Shown: positions 26,301 through 40,218 of the stretch, piece by piece
Position numbering within the stretch: position 1 is the stretch's first letter
How the letters are laid out: every line of letters starts with the position of its first letter
Assembly (NCBI RefSeq): GCF_015832195.1
Contig: NC_052021.1
Location: 30,964,786 to 31,028,785, forward strand
DNA length: 64,000 nucleotides
Source of the DNA: Motacilla alba alba
Taxonomy: Eukaryota > Chordata > Aves > Passeriformes > Motacillidae
Direction: 5' to 3'
Notes under the pieces: generated by a model
Seen by the model: only the letters and a program-made list of their open reading frames with translations
Databases searched by the model: none
Told to the model about the DNA's origin: nothing
Made by a program: the position numbers and the translations under genes

Positions 26301-28753
26301 AATGTCACAATGTCACTCTAATCTAAGAGGTGTAAACTTGTCTAGGAAGTGAATGTGATGGGATTCATATCTGCAGCATTGTTCAACAGAGATAAAGCAG
26401 CTTAAACATCCTCTATCACTGAGTGTGGAAAAGACTGGAGCTGGCTTCCTCAAACAAATCATTGCACAGGGTAAAGGGAGAGAGATGATATTTCTGAGGC
26501 TCGTTTGGGAAACAGGAATTCCATTTCATAAAGGTTGGGAAATATTTTTAATTTCTTGTGTTACCAAAACTCATAATTTTAAGAATATGCTAATGGAAAA
26601 AAACATAATCTCTTGTTACATATCAATATATGAAGACTTTTGCCAGCCTGTGGGAGAATGATTTCCACCCTTGCTCTTTTGAGGCTTCCAACCTTCTGAT
26701 GTCAAGAAATGCCCAGAGTTACAGGGTTATTCTTGAGTGGGTGAATTGCTCCTTCCCTAATTCCATCCTGGTCTGAATAACCTCCCTTGGAATTTCAGTG
26801 CAACGCCTCTGCTTCTGTGAATTATCCTGAGGGGGAAATAATTTCATTTCGATTTTTGACCTGTTTATTTTCATCATCAGCTGAAGTCTCCTCACTTTAA
26901 ACACTGAAAGAAAACTCCTGTGCTACTGACCCCAAAAAGGGGAAGCACAGCTGATCTAAGTTTTCAGTTCAGGCTAATGGGGGAACGAGGATTATCACAC
27001 AAAAACCCAGCTCCTGCAGCAGCATTTTGGGTAAGGGCTGGCAGGGGAGGCACAGAGAGCTCGTGGAGGGTGCAGGAAGAGCTGTCACAGGAACTCCTTA
27101 TCAGTAAGTGGGTTTACATTTTCCATGAAGTGATGAAAGCAGCCTCTGCTGTATTTGGGATTTCCCAAAGTAAATGGCAATAAATCAGTTGTGAGTGCAT
27201 TCCAGCTGGGAATTTGTGAAGTTTAAGGACTGCCAGGTTTAATGTGGAGAAACTGTGGAGCAGCTTCTGTGCTATGGCTAAAAGGGGGAGCAGAAATATT
27301 GACCTTGTTTCTGGATGGCCCTTACTTTGTCAGAGGTTTCTGTAACAGGGGGAAGCAGAATTATCAAATAAGAAACTTTTTCAGCTTTTCTTTTTTTTCC
27401 TTCAAATCAGTGTTTTTGTTCTCCTATCTGCTATGAAAAAGGGCTGGCTTTTAACTCGAAGTGTACTGGCTTATAACCAATCAATATTATTAATCTCTTG
27501 CATCCTTACTTTTATCAAGGATTATACTGAAGAAGCCAACTGGGTTTTTGAACACATATTTATTTTATACTTTCAGTGTTTAATACTTACATTTCTCAGG
27601 AGTTATAAAGAGCTGTTGTGCAAATAAATACATGTTTAGCCATAATGCTGTCCTTGCAGAAATAAAGAGGAAAAGTTACACTTCTTCTACTGCCATCTTT
27701 CTGTAACACTCCAGTGGTGAGAGCATGGGTAAATGAGTTTGATGGCACTGGTAACGGCCATGCAATAAGAAGCATTTACAAAGCAGTAAATGCAGCTATG
27801 AAGGGAGGTGCTTACAATGTAAATCATAGCAGGAGTGCCTCGTTAGGCTGTGATAATGCACTAAATACCCAGAGTCAGAGCAATAATTAATATTGCTGTT
27901 CAGAATTTTGCATGATCTGCAGCCCCCTCCAAACCTGGGGAGGTAAATCCTACACGAAGGGCTGAGTTTGCTCTCCTCTGCTCCGTCTTTGCTGATATTC
28001 ACCCAGGTACATCAGCATCATGAAGAATTTGTTTAAACACCAGAACTAACAGGTGCAATAGGATCTGAAACCATCCCCTGACTTGAATTTCAATAGCTTT
28101 GATGAGAGAGACTGGGACAAAAATACATTTTGTTGTCAGCTGAAGTAGACTAAAAGCTTTTCTGTCACTTCCCTGTCCTGATAAATTTCCACTTAGTTTC
28201 AAAGTGAGACAAGAGGTGCAATTGACTCTCTGGGTTTGTTAAAGGAATAAAGGTTAGGTCTAAAGGGGGCAGCTAATCACACAGTGCTCAGGGAAGCAGA
28301 GAGAGATTCACAGGCACTTCTCTCTTCTCTCCCTGCCCCCAGTGTAGCATCACAACTCATATTTTATGGTCCAGTGATGTGCTCTCAGGAAACACACCGT
28401 GCTTTTCCTCAGGCTAAATCGTGTGTTTCTGGTTTGGGTCATTTCTAAACCCTTGCATTAGTGCCCCCAGCAACTTCTGTGAGCTAGGGCTATGACAGAG
28501 GAAAGAAGTCTAAAAGCTGAGTTTTTAGGTGTGAGGTTTGAAAACGTTCTCTCAGTATCTGTAGTGTGCAGTGATTGCTCTCTGTTATTAAACAGTGATC
28601 CCCCAAGGTGATTATTGGAGAGAGGGAGGTTCTCCTGCAAGCTCTCACTGTTTCAGTTAAATGATGGGTTTGCAGGGCACACAGCTGAGCAGTTCAGGTT
28701 CTAACCAGAGAAGCTGGAGCTGGCTTATGGGAGTGGGGTCTGAGCCAGGTTTC
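23346..28753. other. intergenic DNA, no gene seen
   Basis: I see no exon, RNA gene or recognisable transposon here. There are A-rich and A/C-rich runs (notably 24535-24580), a short perfect hairpin at 25950-25970 and AT-rich unique sequence. The open frames are short, overlap on opposite strands and are rich in residues typical of chance frames. Confidence 0.7.
25950..25970. repeat. short perfect hairpin, 9-bp stem
   Basis: AAAAATCTC at 25950-25958 and GAGATTTTT at 25962-25970 are exact reverse complements around a 3-base loop CTT. It is not preceded by a GC-rich stem and lies in non-coding vertebrate DNA, so it is not read as a terminator. Confidence 0.6.
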
Positions 28754-29493
28754 TGTCTGTGGGGTTTCACCCCTGGATTGGGATGACCCCGAAAGATGGA
28801 AAAGTCCCTCCTCCAACCCGTGCCTTCGAAGAAAGACTCAGTAGTCTTCTGTTGTCTGTTCTCAAGGTTGTTTATTGTTGGTTATCTACAAGATTCTTCT
28901 CCCTGAACTGCTGTGGCCCGTTCAGCAGCTCAGACAAAGGCACACTCTCTCTCCCAGGAGGCTGGTGCTATCTTTTATATCATATATTACGTACTACATG
29001 TTTATGCTTTTTCTCCAATACCTACTATCCATATTGAATGGTGACTTTCTACTCTAAACCAATCTGTGAGTGCCAACATCACCAAAGACATGGAGGCTAG
29101 GAAGGAGAAAGAAAGAGGACAGGGCACACCCAAATCCCTCCATCTTAGAACCCCTGACCCCCATGTACAAAACTTGGACCCCTGCGTACAAGGCTTAAAA
29201 CCCCCCTGTACAGCACTCAGAAATCCTTCCTTTCACTTCGTGATTATCTCTACTATGCTGTCTAAACTTGTGTGTGTGTGGCTTGTAATTCTTCATACAG
29301 AGTTAGTAACTTGCTCCATGGGCTAAGATTGAAACCCCAAGAGTGTCTTTGGCTGCATGCCAGGGTCTCAGAGCCCCCTACCAGCGGCTCTGGCCATCCA
29401 GGACACCCAGAGGAGAGTCCTGGGTTCCGACATCTGTCAACATCAGCCCTTAAATGAGCTTTAGGGGCTTTGGGCTTTTTGATAGCCACCACA
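28754..29493 (-). mobile_element. ERV solo LTR, minus orientation
   Basis: About 740 bases with LTR layout on the minus strand: a TATA box (TATAAAAG, plus-strand 28972-28979), an AATAAA about 100 bases downstream of it (plus-strand 28871-28876), and a following U5-like stretch ending near 28754 with plus-strand TGTCTGTGGGG. The opposite edge is placed at ...CCACCACA (29493), giving TG...CA termini; an inner boundary at 29442 (CTGTCAACA) is also possible. I see no convincing target-site duplication and no retroviral coding sequence, so it is a solo LTR by inference. Several CpGs remain, which suggests it is not very old. Confidence 0.6.
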
Positions 29494-30364
29494 CAACTCT
29501 GTACTTGGATTACTCCAGAGGAAGTTTTGAACCTACAGCTGCAAGTGAATCCCTGATCAGGACAAATGCAGATATCTGCCTACAAATCTGACAATGAAAA
29601 GTTTATATTAAAATTAAATGTGGTGATTAGGAAAAAGAGCTTCCTTTGATTGCTGACAAAATCAGTGGAGGCCAAGTCAAGCTGGGAGATCCTGGCGTTA
29701 ATACTGTGCATTATTTTATGTGAATTTGTCTGTGGGAAGGTGAGCTGGCAGGCATGACAGAGCTCCTAAAACATCAGCATAAACCCAAAATAGTTCTTTA
29801 CGTGAGATAAACTTGCCTGAAGTCCAAAAGTGGGGCAGTCAGATTGTTCCATTTCAACAAATCTTAATGGCAAATATGCAAACTGGTACTCAAGGTCTGA
29901 TGTAGGCTTTCACTCCTTCCTGCTGCCCAGTAAATGCAGCTGGGGGATGGATGTTCATCTGGGTTGGACATACCTTTATTACCAATGAGGGTTATTTTTT
30001 CTGATTTTTATTGATTCCTGATGCCATCCAGAGGACATGAGAGGGCTTGAGGCATGAAAGTAGCTCTCATCTTTCCTTTCACTCTTCTAGCATTAAACTC
30101 CAACAGGCAGGAGCTGGTTTTTGGCTCATTCTTTGTTTAATTATTTGTTTAAACGAGTCCAGTGTAAACACCTTCCTCTTTCACATGGTGTGTTCTAAGG
30201 AAACTATTTTTGTCATGCTGGATGAGTGGCAGCATTTCACAAAATGTTTGCACGAATATCATCAGCTTAGAGAGCATTTGTTTGCACTGAGCATTACAGA
30301 ACTATCTATCCCTGGGATACTCTCTGGGTGTCAAGGAAGTATCTCCAATCCCATGGGAGATTGT

Positions 30365-30485
30365 TTTTTGCTATGATTATTTTTATTTATTTTAAAATAT
30401 TTATCATTATTTTTATATTTATTTTAATATTTTAAATTTTTTAATTATTTTATCTATTATCTTATTGTTTTTATCTATTATTTCC
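30365..30485. repeat. AT-rich simple repeat (TTTATT units)
   Basis: Roughly 120 bases of TTTATTTATTTTAAAATATT-like sequence. Low complexity, non-coding. Confidence 0.8.
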
Positions 30486-31959
30486 CTACATGCAGCAGTG
30501 GTTAGAGACCTGCTCTACCTCAATACAGGCAGGAAGGGCTGTGCTGACATTTTCTCCTCCCTCTGGCCTTGATCTGAAGTCATTCCTTAATTTAAATCAC
30601 TTCTGGAAGAACACCTTTAATTTTTCCAGCTTCGTGCCTCTTAGCAGAAAAACATCTCTAAACTATTTTATTGATGTATTTGGGAGCTTCTCCTCTGTGT
30701 ATGCTCCAGGGCAAGAACATCTGGAAAGCTGCAGACAATGACACTAATAAATTATCCTGCAAACTTTTCCCATCCCTCAAACCATGCAGACTGAATTTGG
30801 GTTGCTCATTTGCAAATGAGCCTGTCTCTGCCTGGCTGGATGGATGTCCTGTAATGACTCCCTGGCTCCCAGCTCCAGGCCAGTCAGGATATGGTGGAGC
30901 TGGCTTCTTTTTGTCTCTCTAGCTGCTGGCCAAAATTAAAATCAGAGCAATGTGTAAAAAGTACACTAGTGTTGTACAATGTGATTGCAGCAGGAAATCT
31001 GTAAAATACCTGGCAAAGCCTAAAATTAAGAGAAAATAAAATAAAATACCAGGAACCAAGGCAGTGCAGAATGAGACAACCTGTCCCAGTACCTCTGCAC
31101 GAGAAATGAGGCATCTCTAATTTATTTTTTCTTGTATATTAAATTTCATAGTTGGAACCAAATGTTCCATTTCCCCAGTCAACCCTTGCAGGTGACACCA
31201 GTATTTCTCAGGTGACCACCGGAACAGAATGCTTTAAAGGGAATATCACTTCATAAAACCAAAATTAATTGCTCAAAGACTGACATTTTCATGGCAGCAC
31301 GTTTTGTAGCCTGCTTATGTGAGTTCTATTCAGAGAAAGCCTGAATGGTGCTGTGAAAATAGATCGTTGCTGTGTCTCTGCAGAGGGAAGGGCTGGCAAA
31401 AGGGAAGACCCTGAGGAGCCTGGACCCCCCTGGGGCAGGCTGGGCACAGACATCCTGTGCTCGAGGGGATTCTGCCTCCTGGGCAGCAAAAGCACCCAGC
31501 AGATGGGTTTTGGCAGGAGCTGTAAATTTTGGCTTCCTAAGTGGTGCTTCTGTACCTCTGGAGATTTTACCAACAGTTAATGTACAATCAGCTTTTATTT
31601 CCTCTACATTAATTTGGCCTGAATTATCCAGCATAGATTATATACTGAAAATTAAGTCCCCAGAGTGATGAGTCTGGAAACACCCAAGGAAGAAAATCCA
31701 ATTACTTGGAAAAGTTGGCTAAGTAGCCAACATTAATATTTACTGATGAATTTTAATGACCAATGGCAGAGCAATCACTGTAATAGGGCAGCTCTTGCAT
31801 TCCAGAGCAGCTTAAGCAGCATCTCAGCTCATTTATTGCTGGCAAGAAGATCTTTCAAAAATCTTTCCTGCCAGAGATAGCACGTGTTTGGCACAGCACA
31901 CATTGACACCTGCTTCAGTGCTGGCAGAGAGAGACTTACCTGGCTGTTGGTGTAAAAAA

Positions 31960-32225
31960 AAAATTAAAATCTTAAAAAAGGTTAATATTTATTATTATAT
32001 TACTATCCTGTACCTCTATGTATTACCTGTAATTATATTTATAAATATAATATTAATATTCTATAGTTAATTCTATATAATGACTATAATATAGATTCAT
32101 TATATATATTATATATAACATACTTTATATTATAATAGTAATAATTATTTAATAAGAATTGTGACTATTCAAAAATTATATTTATAAATATAATTAATAT
32201 TATATTCAGGGTTAATATTTAATCC
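31960..32225. repeat. AT-rich repeat with an internal direct repeat
   Basis: About 260 bases of TATA/TAATA sequence. A stretch of roughly 20 bases beginning ATTATATTTATAAATATAAT occurs twice, near 32032 and near 32175, so part of the block arose by duplication. Confidence 0.8.
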
Positions 32226-35200
32226 TTCATATGTAGGACCTGGCTGGAGGTCCTAAAATCTGATAATGCACCGAAGCTGAAGCATCTCTAAAGTAAAAAT
32301 CAAACTTGGACCAAGAACTGGTAGAAAGTCTGACCCAAATAATTGAACTGGAAATAAGGTGAAGAGATGTATTCCTAATATTTTCTCATTGTTAATTACT
32401 GTTATCGTAAGTAATATCATCACTAGTTGAAGACATCAGGTCTGTTTCTTTCTACAATATATGGTCTAATTAAACCTCAAGTTGATGGGAAATCAGGCTA
32501 GAGAAAAATTATCATGTTTTTCCATGTCAAAAATCCATTAGTCTGGATAGGCTGATGATTAAACTGTCTACTAGAAGGCAACCTCTGGCTTTAGGACTTG
32601 GATACTGGATTTCTCACCTCACCCCACAGATTTTTTTATGAGTGAGAAATACATGTTTAATTTTCTAAATATCAATTACAAAAGCTACCAGGAAGAATTC
32701 TTATTGTATTTTTCCCACCTGTTTTTATCTACTAGGAGAGGGTGGGTTTTTGGTCTTTTACACTATAATTCATCAATATTAATCTGGTAATGTACATAAG
32801 AAAAAAAGGCATGTATCTCATGTAGTAATTTAATAATGAAAAAAAAGATTCAGTGGCTTTTGGCTCTGGATTCATGAGCTACCAAGCAAGGTCTATGCAA
32901 TGCACTGAGGAATTAATTTCTGTGCTGGGGATCCAGGTGGGTGTGTAAGTAAACAATCAGGTTCTTTTTCTCTGGGAACAGAAGATTAAGGGCTCCAGGA
33001 CCGCAGTGATCCCTTCAGCTCTGATCCCTGCCTGCTCTCAGAATCCATCCTTACCCTCTGCATGGGAAGTTTTTTTTCCCCTGCTTTTCTAATGACCTCT
33101 AAGGGTTCTAATGGACCCTTTTCCTCCCCATGGCAGCCACCATATTTTACAAAACCTCAATAAGCATTTATTTCCCAAGTTTCAGCAAGAGCTGGCTGTT
33201 TGCTCTCTATTGCCTGAGGCATCTCTCCACCCTGGAACATTCCCCAGCATCCAAAGCATCGCACAGACAGGCCACTGCTCTGGCACTCATAATCACTTGC
33301 AGCAATGTTTGCTGCTTTTCATCAAGTATGTCACATTGGTTGCAGAGCAGCCTCTCTGTTTTATTGGTTTCCTCAGGAATAAGTGCTCCCAACCCCAGTG
33401 TTGCTCTCTCTGCTGCTTCACAGCACACTAAAGCAGATGCTTTTTGCCTTGCAGCTTTGCAGAAGCTGGTGGATGAAGGCAGTGCTGTCATTAACCCCTT
33501 TGGCAGCCAACTGTGCTGCAGTGCTTCTGTTTGGGGCTTTGTGCTTTGCCTTTCTTGTCAACCTCTTGGATTTCTGCACTTACAGCTCTGCCAGTTGTAG
33601 CCTTTGTTTCTTTGTTCATTTTCCCTTCTGCTGTATTAATGAAGTTTCCCCTATGTGTTCAGCTTAGACCTCCTCACTGAGTAATTTTTATTTTCCTATT
33701 GTGTTTGTAGTTCCTGGTCTGTGAGGACTGTGTCCCCTTGGCCTTGCAGGTGCTGATTGCCTTGCTAGGGGCTCATTCTGGACCAGCTGCATTTCTGTGG
33801 GGCTTTTTTCCTTTCTCACCATAGTAAGGTCCCAGAAAGAACTTGCTTAGCCAAAGTTGTAGGATTTTCCCCTTCACTTTGATTGGTGAAATGGAAGAAA
33901 ACATCAGCGCTTCTTTGGCTCAATTTAGATGGAGCTGTTTGCATCCCCTTTTCTTCCATTCTTCCAAGGCTTTAGCTGCCATCCTGCAACTTCTACAGTT
34001 TTCTACTCACACTGCTTTTGTTGATGAGATTTGCTTCTCCTGGCTGTTCATTGGGAACCACCAAAGGACACTGACAGAAGTTTCCATGCTAAAATCCTGA
34101 ATTCCAGCTGAGGGGTTGGGATGAGGTGAATGAGATGCTTTGAAAAAGGCACTTGCCATTTCTAACTCTGTCGCTTGTCTGGTTCTTCAGAGGGAGCAGG
34201 ATTTTCACGCTGAGGATTGACTGACATCTCATTACAACAGAAAGACAAAGAGTTAGATAGATGCCTACAAAACAATTCCAACGTGGTCATCTTACCTCTG
34301 GGAAATCTCTTGTAGCAAGAGATAATTTAATTCTTAGTTAGCCCCTATTTCCTCCTGATTAACACCACCTTGAGGTTGCTAATTGTCTCAGAAAATGTAT
34401 GTACTGCAGTGATAGTGTGCCTGTGCTTTCTGACTGCCTCCAAGGGCAAAAATGTTTGGATTACCTGATGGTTGAGTGGAGCTCAATAGATATTATTACT
34501 GTGCCAGTCAATAAAGAGATGAGCAGAAAGGCTTACTGCAAATCGTGTGTTTGAGGAGAGTCAACTCATTAATCTAATTATCTACAAGCCCTCTAAAAAT
34601 CTGTTATTGACTGTGCTTGCCGAAGCACCAGCTCAAATAGAACTGCACACACTGAGCTGAAAATCCCTTTCCATTCTGGCAGAGCAAATTCCAAATTCTG
34701 TTACAAATTCCCATTCCCATTGCAAAGCAAAGGGCATGTGCTCCCTGTGTTAAAGACGCAAGAGGTTCTGAGGGGGAATAAGTAGGGAAAGAAGGCATCT
34801 ACCCCCAGAAAAGTGATCTTGGGTTATCTGGATCTGTATTGCTGATTATTGCCCACCTAACACAGCCAGCTGTGCATGTGTGGTTTCAGCTCACTCAAAT
34901 AGAAAATGCTGAGAAAGCAAACGCCTGGGGTTTATTCTGCTTTGTAATTATGAAATTTGGAGGGGCAGTCCTAAGGCCCACAAGCACTGGGAAGCTGTCC
35001 TTTCACTGGGCTCCCTCCACAGTTTGTGTTGACTTTTTTAGAGGAAAGCAGCATCTGTCAGGGCCTTGACTCTAAGTGAAGCCTGGAGATGCTCCTTGGG
35101 ACAAACAGACACCAGGCAACATTTGATTTCAATCAGCTTAAGCCCTGAGGCAGTTTTTGAGCTTGAATAAAATGCACAATTGAGCATAAAATGCACATTT

Positions 35201-37963
35201 TGGCTCTAGGTGCTGGCACAGCCAAGGAAGTGAGAGCAAAAACCTCACTGGGAAGTGTGTTGGGTTCAGAAGGTCTGATCCTTCAGTGCTTGGCAGGTTC
35301 CTTTAAAGCAAATTTTGCTAATTTTTTTCAGAGCCTCAGGAGGGCTCAAGAAAGAGTTGCCACTGAACAGCCCAATCAAGCAATAGCCCATGTGAAAATA
35401 AGGGGTTTCAGTGTGAGGATTTAGAAGTAACCCCAAGAAGGATGGATGTTTCTTTCTAGAGCACACAAAAGGTTATTAGCTCACTGGGGACTTTATAAGG
35501 GAACTAAACACTGATGAACATGAAATTAAAATTTTACATAAGTGCCCAGGATGATTGGTTTTATTAGCTTAGCTTTATAGCTTAATTAGAAGAAATCCTT
35601 TCCCCTTGCCAATAATGCTAATTATAAAGATCTTAATACTTTAATAAATACACTGGCTAAGGAGAAGTTATTCTTAAGGAATATTATCACAAAATCAGGG
35701 AAGGGTTGAATGGAGAAAATGGTTTTAGGGAGAGCTCCAAACCATCACACCATAGGCCATAGAAGTGGTGTCAAGTGAGCTGTGATGATTTGCCCAGCAA
35801 GTCAAAGAATATCTCAAAGCTTGGCCCAAAATAAACACAGACATCTTTAATAATCTACAGGAACATATTTAAAATCAGAAAAGGGAACAGACAAAGTGCT
35901 GAAAGCCAGTTTCACAAGGGAGCTTTAAAAATGCACCTGGAGTTTTGGGGAGTGCATGATTCAGGCCCCTGGAAGCCTCTGCCCACCTGTTCTAGATGGA
36001 TAATTTTGATTTTAATGACATGTTTGTATTCCAACAGAGAATTAAATCCTCCTCAGCTCTTTTGGGCTTGCAGGTAGGGGCTCCAGTACAAAACAAACCG
36101 ATGAACCTTCAATTTTCAGGCTACTGCAAATTTGAACTTAATGAATAGTCTTTCATCTCTAATTTCTTACAGTCTGTAAAAGGTCTGCATCAAATATTTA
36201 ACTTTGTCCATCATGCTAACAGAACAAAGTCTGTATTTTTTCCCTGTGTAAAGTTCTCCAATCTGAGAGATATTTGAATTAGGAATAATTTCTAACAGTT
36301 TATTTGGAATTTGCTATTAAAAAAACCAAACAAACCCAAACTTATCCAGATTTTAGTATCATGTACCAACTCATTTATTTCAGATCTTGATTTTCATTCT
36401 CTTGCTGTTCTTGTATATACAGAAATTTGAAATTTCTGTTATCTCACCATTATCTAGGAGAGGTTCTTGTATAGTTAAATGTAGCAATATTTTTTTAAAA
36501 ATCTGTTACCTAGGAAACATTTATGTCATTCATGTCATCAGTTGTGTGATGTGAACTATTGTTACTGGGTGTAAACTGTTTTAACCAGCTTCCAGAGTTT
36601 GTCTCCTATGGTTTTATCCTGATAACCTGTGTCATACAGAGCTGTCAAACATTTAACCATTTTTTTAGTAAAGATCTGATTAAGGTAGTCTAAAGCCTTG
36701 CACCCACATATTTTATTTTGAAGGAAGTGATGTGAAACAGCCAAATCCTGGAACTCCTGAAATTAAAAGGAAATTTGGGTGAAATTTCAGAATATCTGGG
36801 TGGATTTGGTATTTGTGTTGCAAATACAGATTTGATCTTCATTTGAGTTGAAAGACTGAATGAACCTATCCCTCTGTCAAAATAAGCTTTATAGCAGGAA
36901 ATCTGATTAAAAATTTAAAACCTGTGAGAGGGACAAAAGAACTTAGAGCTGAGCTTGGTGGCATAAATGGGATATTCACCATAAATGCTATAAATGAGTT
37001 TACTCAAACACTTCAGTAAGCTCAGAAATGGGAGCAGCATTCTGATTTCTGCAACCTGCAGGAGCTGTGGTGATTCTGGGGGAGAAAGGCTCCTTGTGCC
37101 AGGGTGAAATTCCTGCAGCAAACACTTCCCTGCCCTGAAAGACAGCTGGGCACAGAGGCAGTGTTGGTCTGGACCCCTCTCCTGACTGCAGGGATTTGAT
37201 CTCTTTGGAGAAAGGGACATTTCTGTCCCACCAGTAAATCACACCAAGTGCCTTAGCAGCAGTTTTGTGTCCTAGGAGGTTAATGAAAGGGAAAATGGAA
37301 AGCATTCAGATTTTGATTCTGCTCTGAAAGTGCTTCTGTTTGTACTGCCATTATCTTGGTCTTTAAGCAGACTAAGAAAGAAGCCCCCAGCATTAAAGAA
37401 GTTTAATAAATTACCTTCAAAACAAATATTAAATAAGGTGATATTAGAGCAAGTGTATGGAGTACAAAGCTAACCAGGGAATGGGGAATACTTCTTCAAA
37501 ATGTTTATGGAAATTAAGACCAAATACAAGAGAGGCTTTCATTGATTTAGATTGGGAAGGTGATTTTTGTCAATAATTTATTAACCTGACCAGGTGAAGA
37601 CAGAAATTTAGGTAGAGAAGAGTGAGCAGAGTTGCCTGGGGCCATGCCAGGAGTCTGAGGCTGCAGCCCAGCCTGCAGCTGCCCTGTGCTCTGCAGAGTC
37701 TCCCCAGGCAGGAGCACTCAGCAAATTTCCAGGCAATTACTCCAGGCTGGGATTCCTTGGATCATTTACATCCATCACTTGCAATTTGTTGTATTAATTC
37801 CACCAGCTCAGCACAAAACCTGGGGATTTATCACAGGACTAACACCATTGCTCATCTCATGATCTCTCCAGTCAGAGCTGCCACCAACTTAATGGTACTG
37901 TGAGGAGCTGAGGGTGAAAAATTGCCATCTGCAGAGGGGGGACAAGTTAATTCTGAAACTTTG

Positions 37964-38076
37964 AATCATTTCTTTGTGTATAAATACCATAAAGTTTCAC
38001 AGGGAGACTTTTAAAACTGAATAATTTCTTTGTGCACAAATATCATAATGGTTTACAGGGAGACTTTTAAGACTGA
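37964..38076. repeat. 56-bp tandem duplication, two diverged copies
   Basis: A 56-base unit begins AATCATTTCTTTGTG at 37964 and again as AATAATTTCTTTGTG at 38020. Both copies end ACAGGGAGACTTTTAA(A/G)ACTGA. They differ at about seven positions, so the duplication is old. Confidence 0.85.
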
Positions 38077-39737
38077 ACAGCTACAAGAGGAATAAATGTA
38101 CTTCAGTTTCTGTGAGGTTTTTGGCACAAACCTTTAGATGTGGAGAGGAGGAAGCAAGAGATGCAGATCTGTAATTCACCCTGTCACACAGCTCTGTTGG
38201 ATTCTTCAGTTAGCTGGGGTCAAGAGCCCAGTTCTCTGACACTTTCCATCATTTCTGGAATTTACTGTGCCCAAAGCCCTCACAAATCAGTTCCAAACAA
38301 TTATTTTTATTTTTTTTTCATTTTTTTCATAGTTGTAGGGCTGCACCTTCTCTTGTGTATATGAAAAATGTATCTCTCTATCTGTAAAATCTCTGTACCT
38401 CTGAACTTCAGGCAGTATTTGAACACACTTGAGCAGCAGCTTCTTTAATTGCAAAGGTTTAGAATAAAAAAAAAATAAAAGAAAAAAAACATAAAGGAAA
38501 AGAAATGAATGTATTTTGATTTGAGGTTGTTCTGCTCTCTTGTTGCTAAATGCTGCATGTATTAAGAAAAAGTTTCTTGGCATATTCTATTAAATATAGG
38601 TGGTTCTTCTGATAAGCACAGCTAACTGATGCAAGGGAAGGCTTGCATGAGCTGATGAGAGAGGGAATGGCTCCTCTGATTTAACAGATACTGATTAGCC
38701 TAAAAATATTCACTTGGGATAAAACTAAAAGTAAATGGGGGGAAAAGATGGGTAATTATGACCTTGTAATACCTCAGGATGTGCGTGGACTCAGTAACAA
38801 GTTTGGTAATTTCTGCAAGTGTACAGAAACAAATGACACTGAGGCTAATCAGTGAACAGTTATTAATTAATAATTAGGTATGTTTAGGCTGCACAGTACC
38901 AAAAATGGAGATACAGTCTGTTTCTAGAGGTTACTGCCAAAATACATGTTTTTTATTAGGACATCGTTGTGAAGGGTCTGATTTTCCCCTCTGTGTTTCT
39001 GTGCTTTTCAAAGAGCTATTTTCTTTAGCTTTTTCATGGTGACTGCTAACTCCCAGAGCAGCTGGACACAAACACCTCAAATCTGCCACTTGAAAAGGTA
39101 ACAAGTATTTTACAAGAGAAAGGAGGGATGTAAGTTCATGGGAGGGTAAAAGCTTGATTACAGTCTAATCATTTAACCATGCCAAATGCAAGACCGAAGC
39201 TTCAAAAGGAAAATTTTGGTACAATGAGGCAAAAACCCCAGGAAAACACATCTTGACCCTACTTCAGTTTTGAAAAGAAGATATGCAGAACTCCAGCTGA
39301 ATGTCTCTGCACCTTGGATATGAATCCATTGATTTATGCATGACAATAAGGAAGGCCTTGTGTCACTGCATGAAAATTTGCTTTATATTGAGCCTTTCTT
39401 GCAAACTTCACCTCAGAATGCTCAATAGAAATGAAGAACATAGTTCAACAGCAAGAATAATTCAATTTTTTTTTCTGTTACTTTGCACAAGAAAGAGATG
39501 GCAATTTACATCTGTAGGTTAAAAGGAAAAAAAAAAGGGAAATAAGTAGGGGAAAGGAGTTGGAGAGATTCTAGTGGGATTCTCAGGAGTCTGACATCAC
39601 TGATGTAGAATTCCCCCTCCAGTGGCAGAGGCTGCTTGCTCTGGAGACCAGTGGTAGATGAGCAGGCTCGTGCTGCCCCTGGGATGGAGGGAGAATAAAT
39701 TTCAGGGCTGGAAAGGCAAGTTCACAAAACTGTTTGT

Positions 39738-39761
39738 AAGTGCACTTTTAAGTGCACTTAA
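39738..39761. repeat. tandem palindromic motif AAGTGCACTT
   Basis: AAGTGCACTT, itself a palindrome, occurs at 39738-39747 and 39750-39759. The second copy is embedded in the perfect 14-bp palindrome TTAAGTGCACTTAA (39748-39761). TTAAGTG resembles the binding core of NK2-type homeodomain proteins; regulatory function is only a guess. Confidence 0.6.
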
Positions 39762-40218
39762 GAAGTGTAGATGGTTTTCTCTTCTCATAATTCCCTTTCT
39801 AGCCACAGAAAGTTGGTTTCTGGAGTTTTCCTCAAATCCTGGTCACTCTGATAAAACTTCTAGCAGTCTGGAAATTGTGGAAATTCAGTGGCAGAGTTCC
39901 AATTTATACCATGCTGTTGCATTTTAATGTCAACTTCTTTCCTTTAAGCAAACTAACCAAGTTAGCCTCAGTTGTTATTTGCTTTTCTATAAATCACTTT
40001 GAACTCTGCTGGTGGAAAACACTGCATAAGAACTGGGTTTTATCTTTATATATGAAAGAAAAAGTCAGTATTTAAGACTCAGGCACAATGTTTCACACAG
40101 TGGTGGTATGGGTTAATATTAACCTTAATTTATTTCTGAACCACAAGTTATTGCCCTTCCTGCATCCTGCTTTGAGATGGAGAGAATGAAACACTGAAAG
40201 ATTAAAGCCAAATGAGCT

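Noticed and set aside
33111..33667. Overlapping open frames of 94-156 codons
   Set aside because: Several frames and both strands are open at once, typical of stop-poor pyrimidine-rich sequence; the peptides resemble no family known to me.
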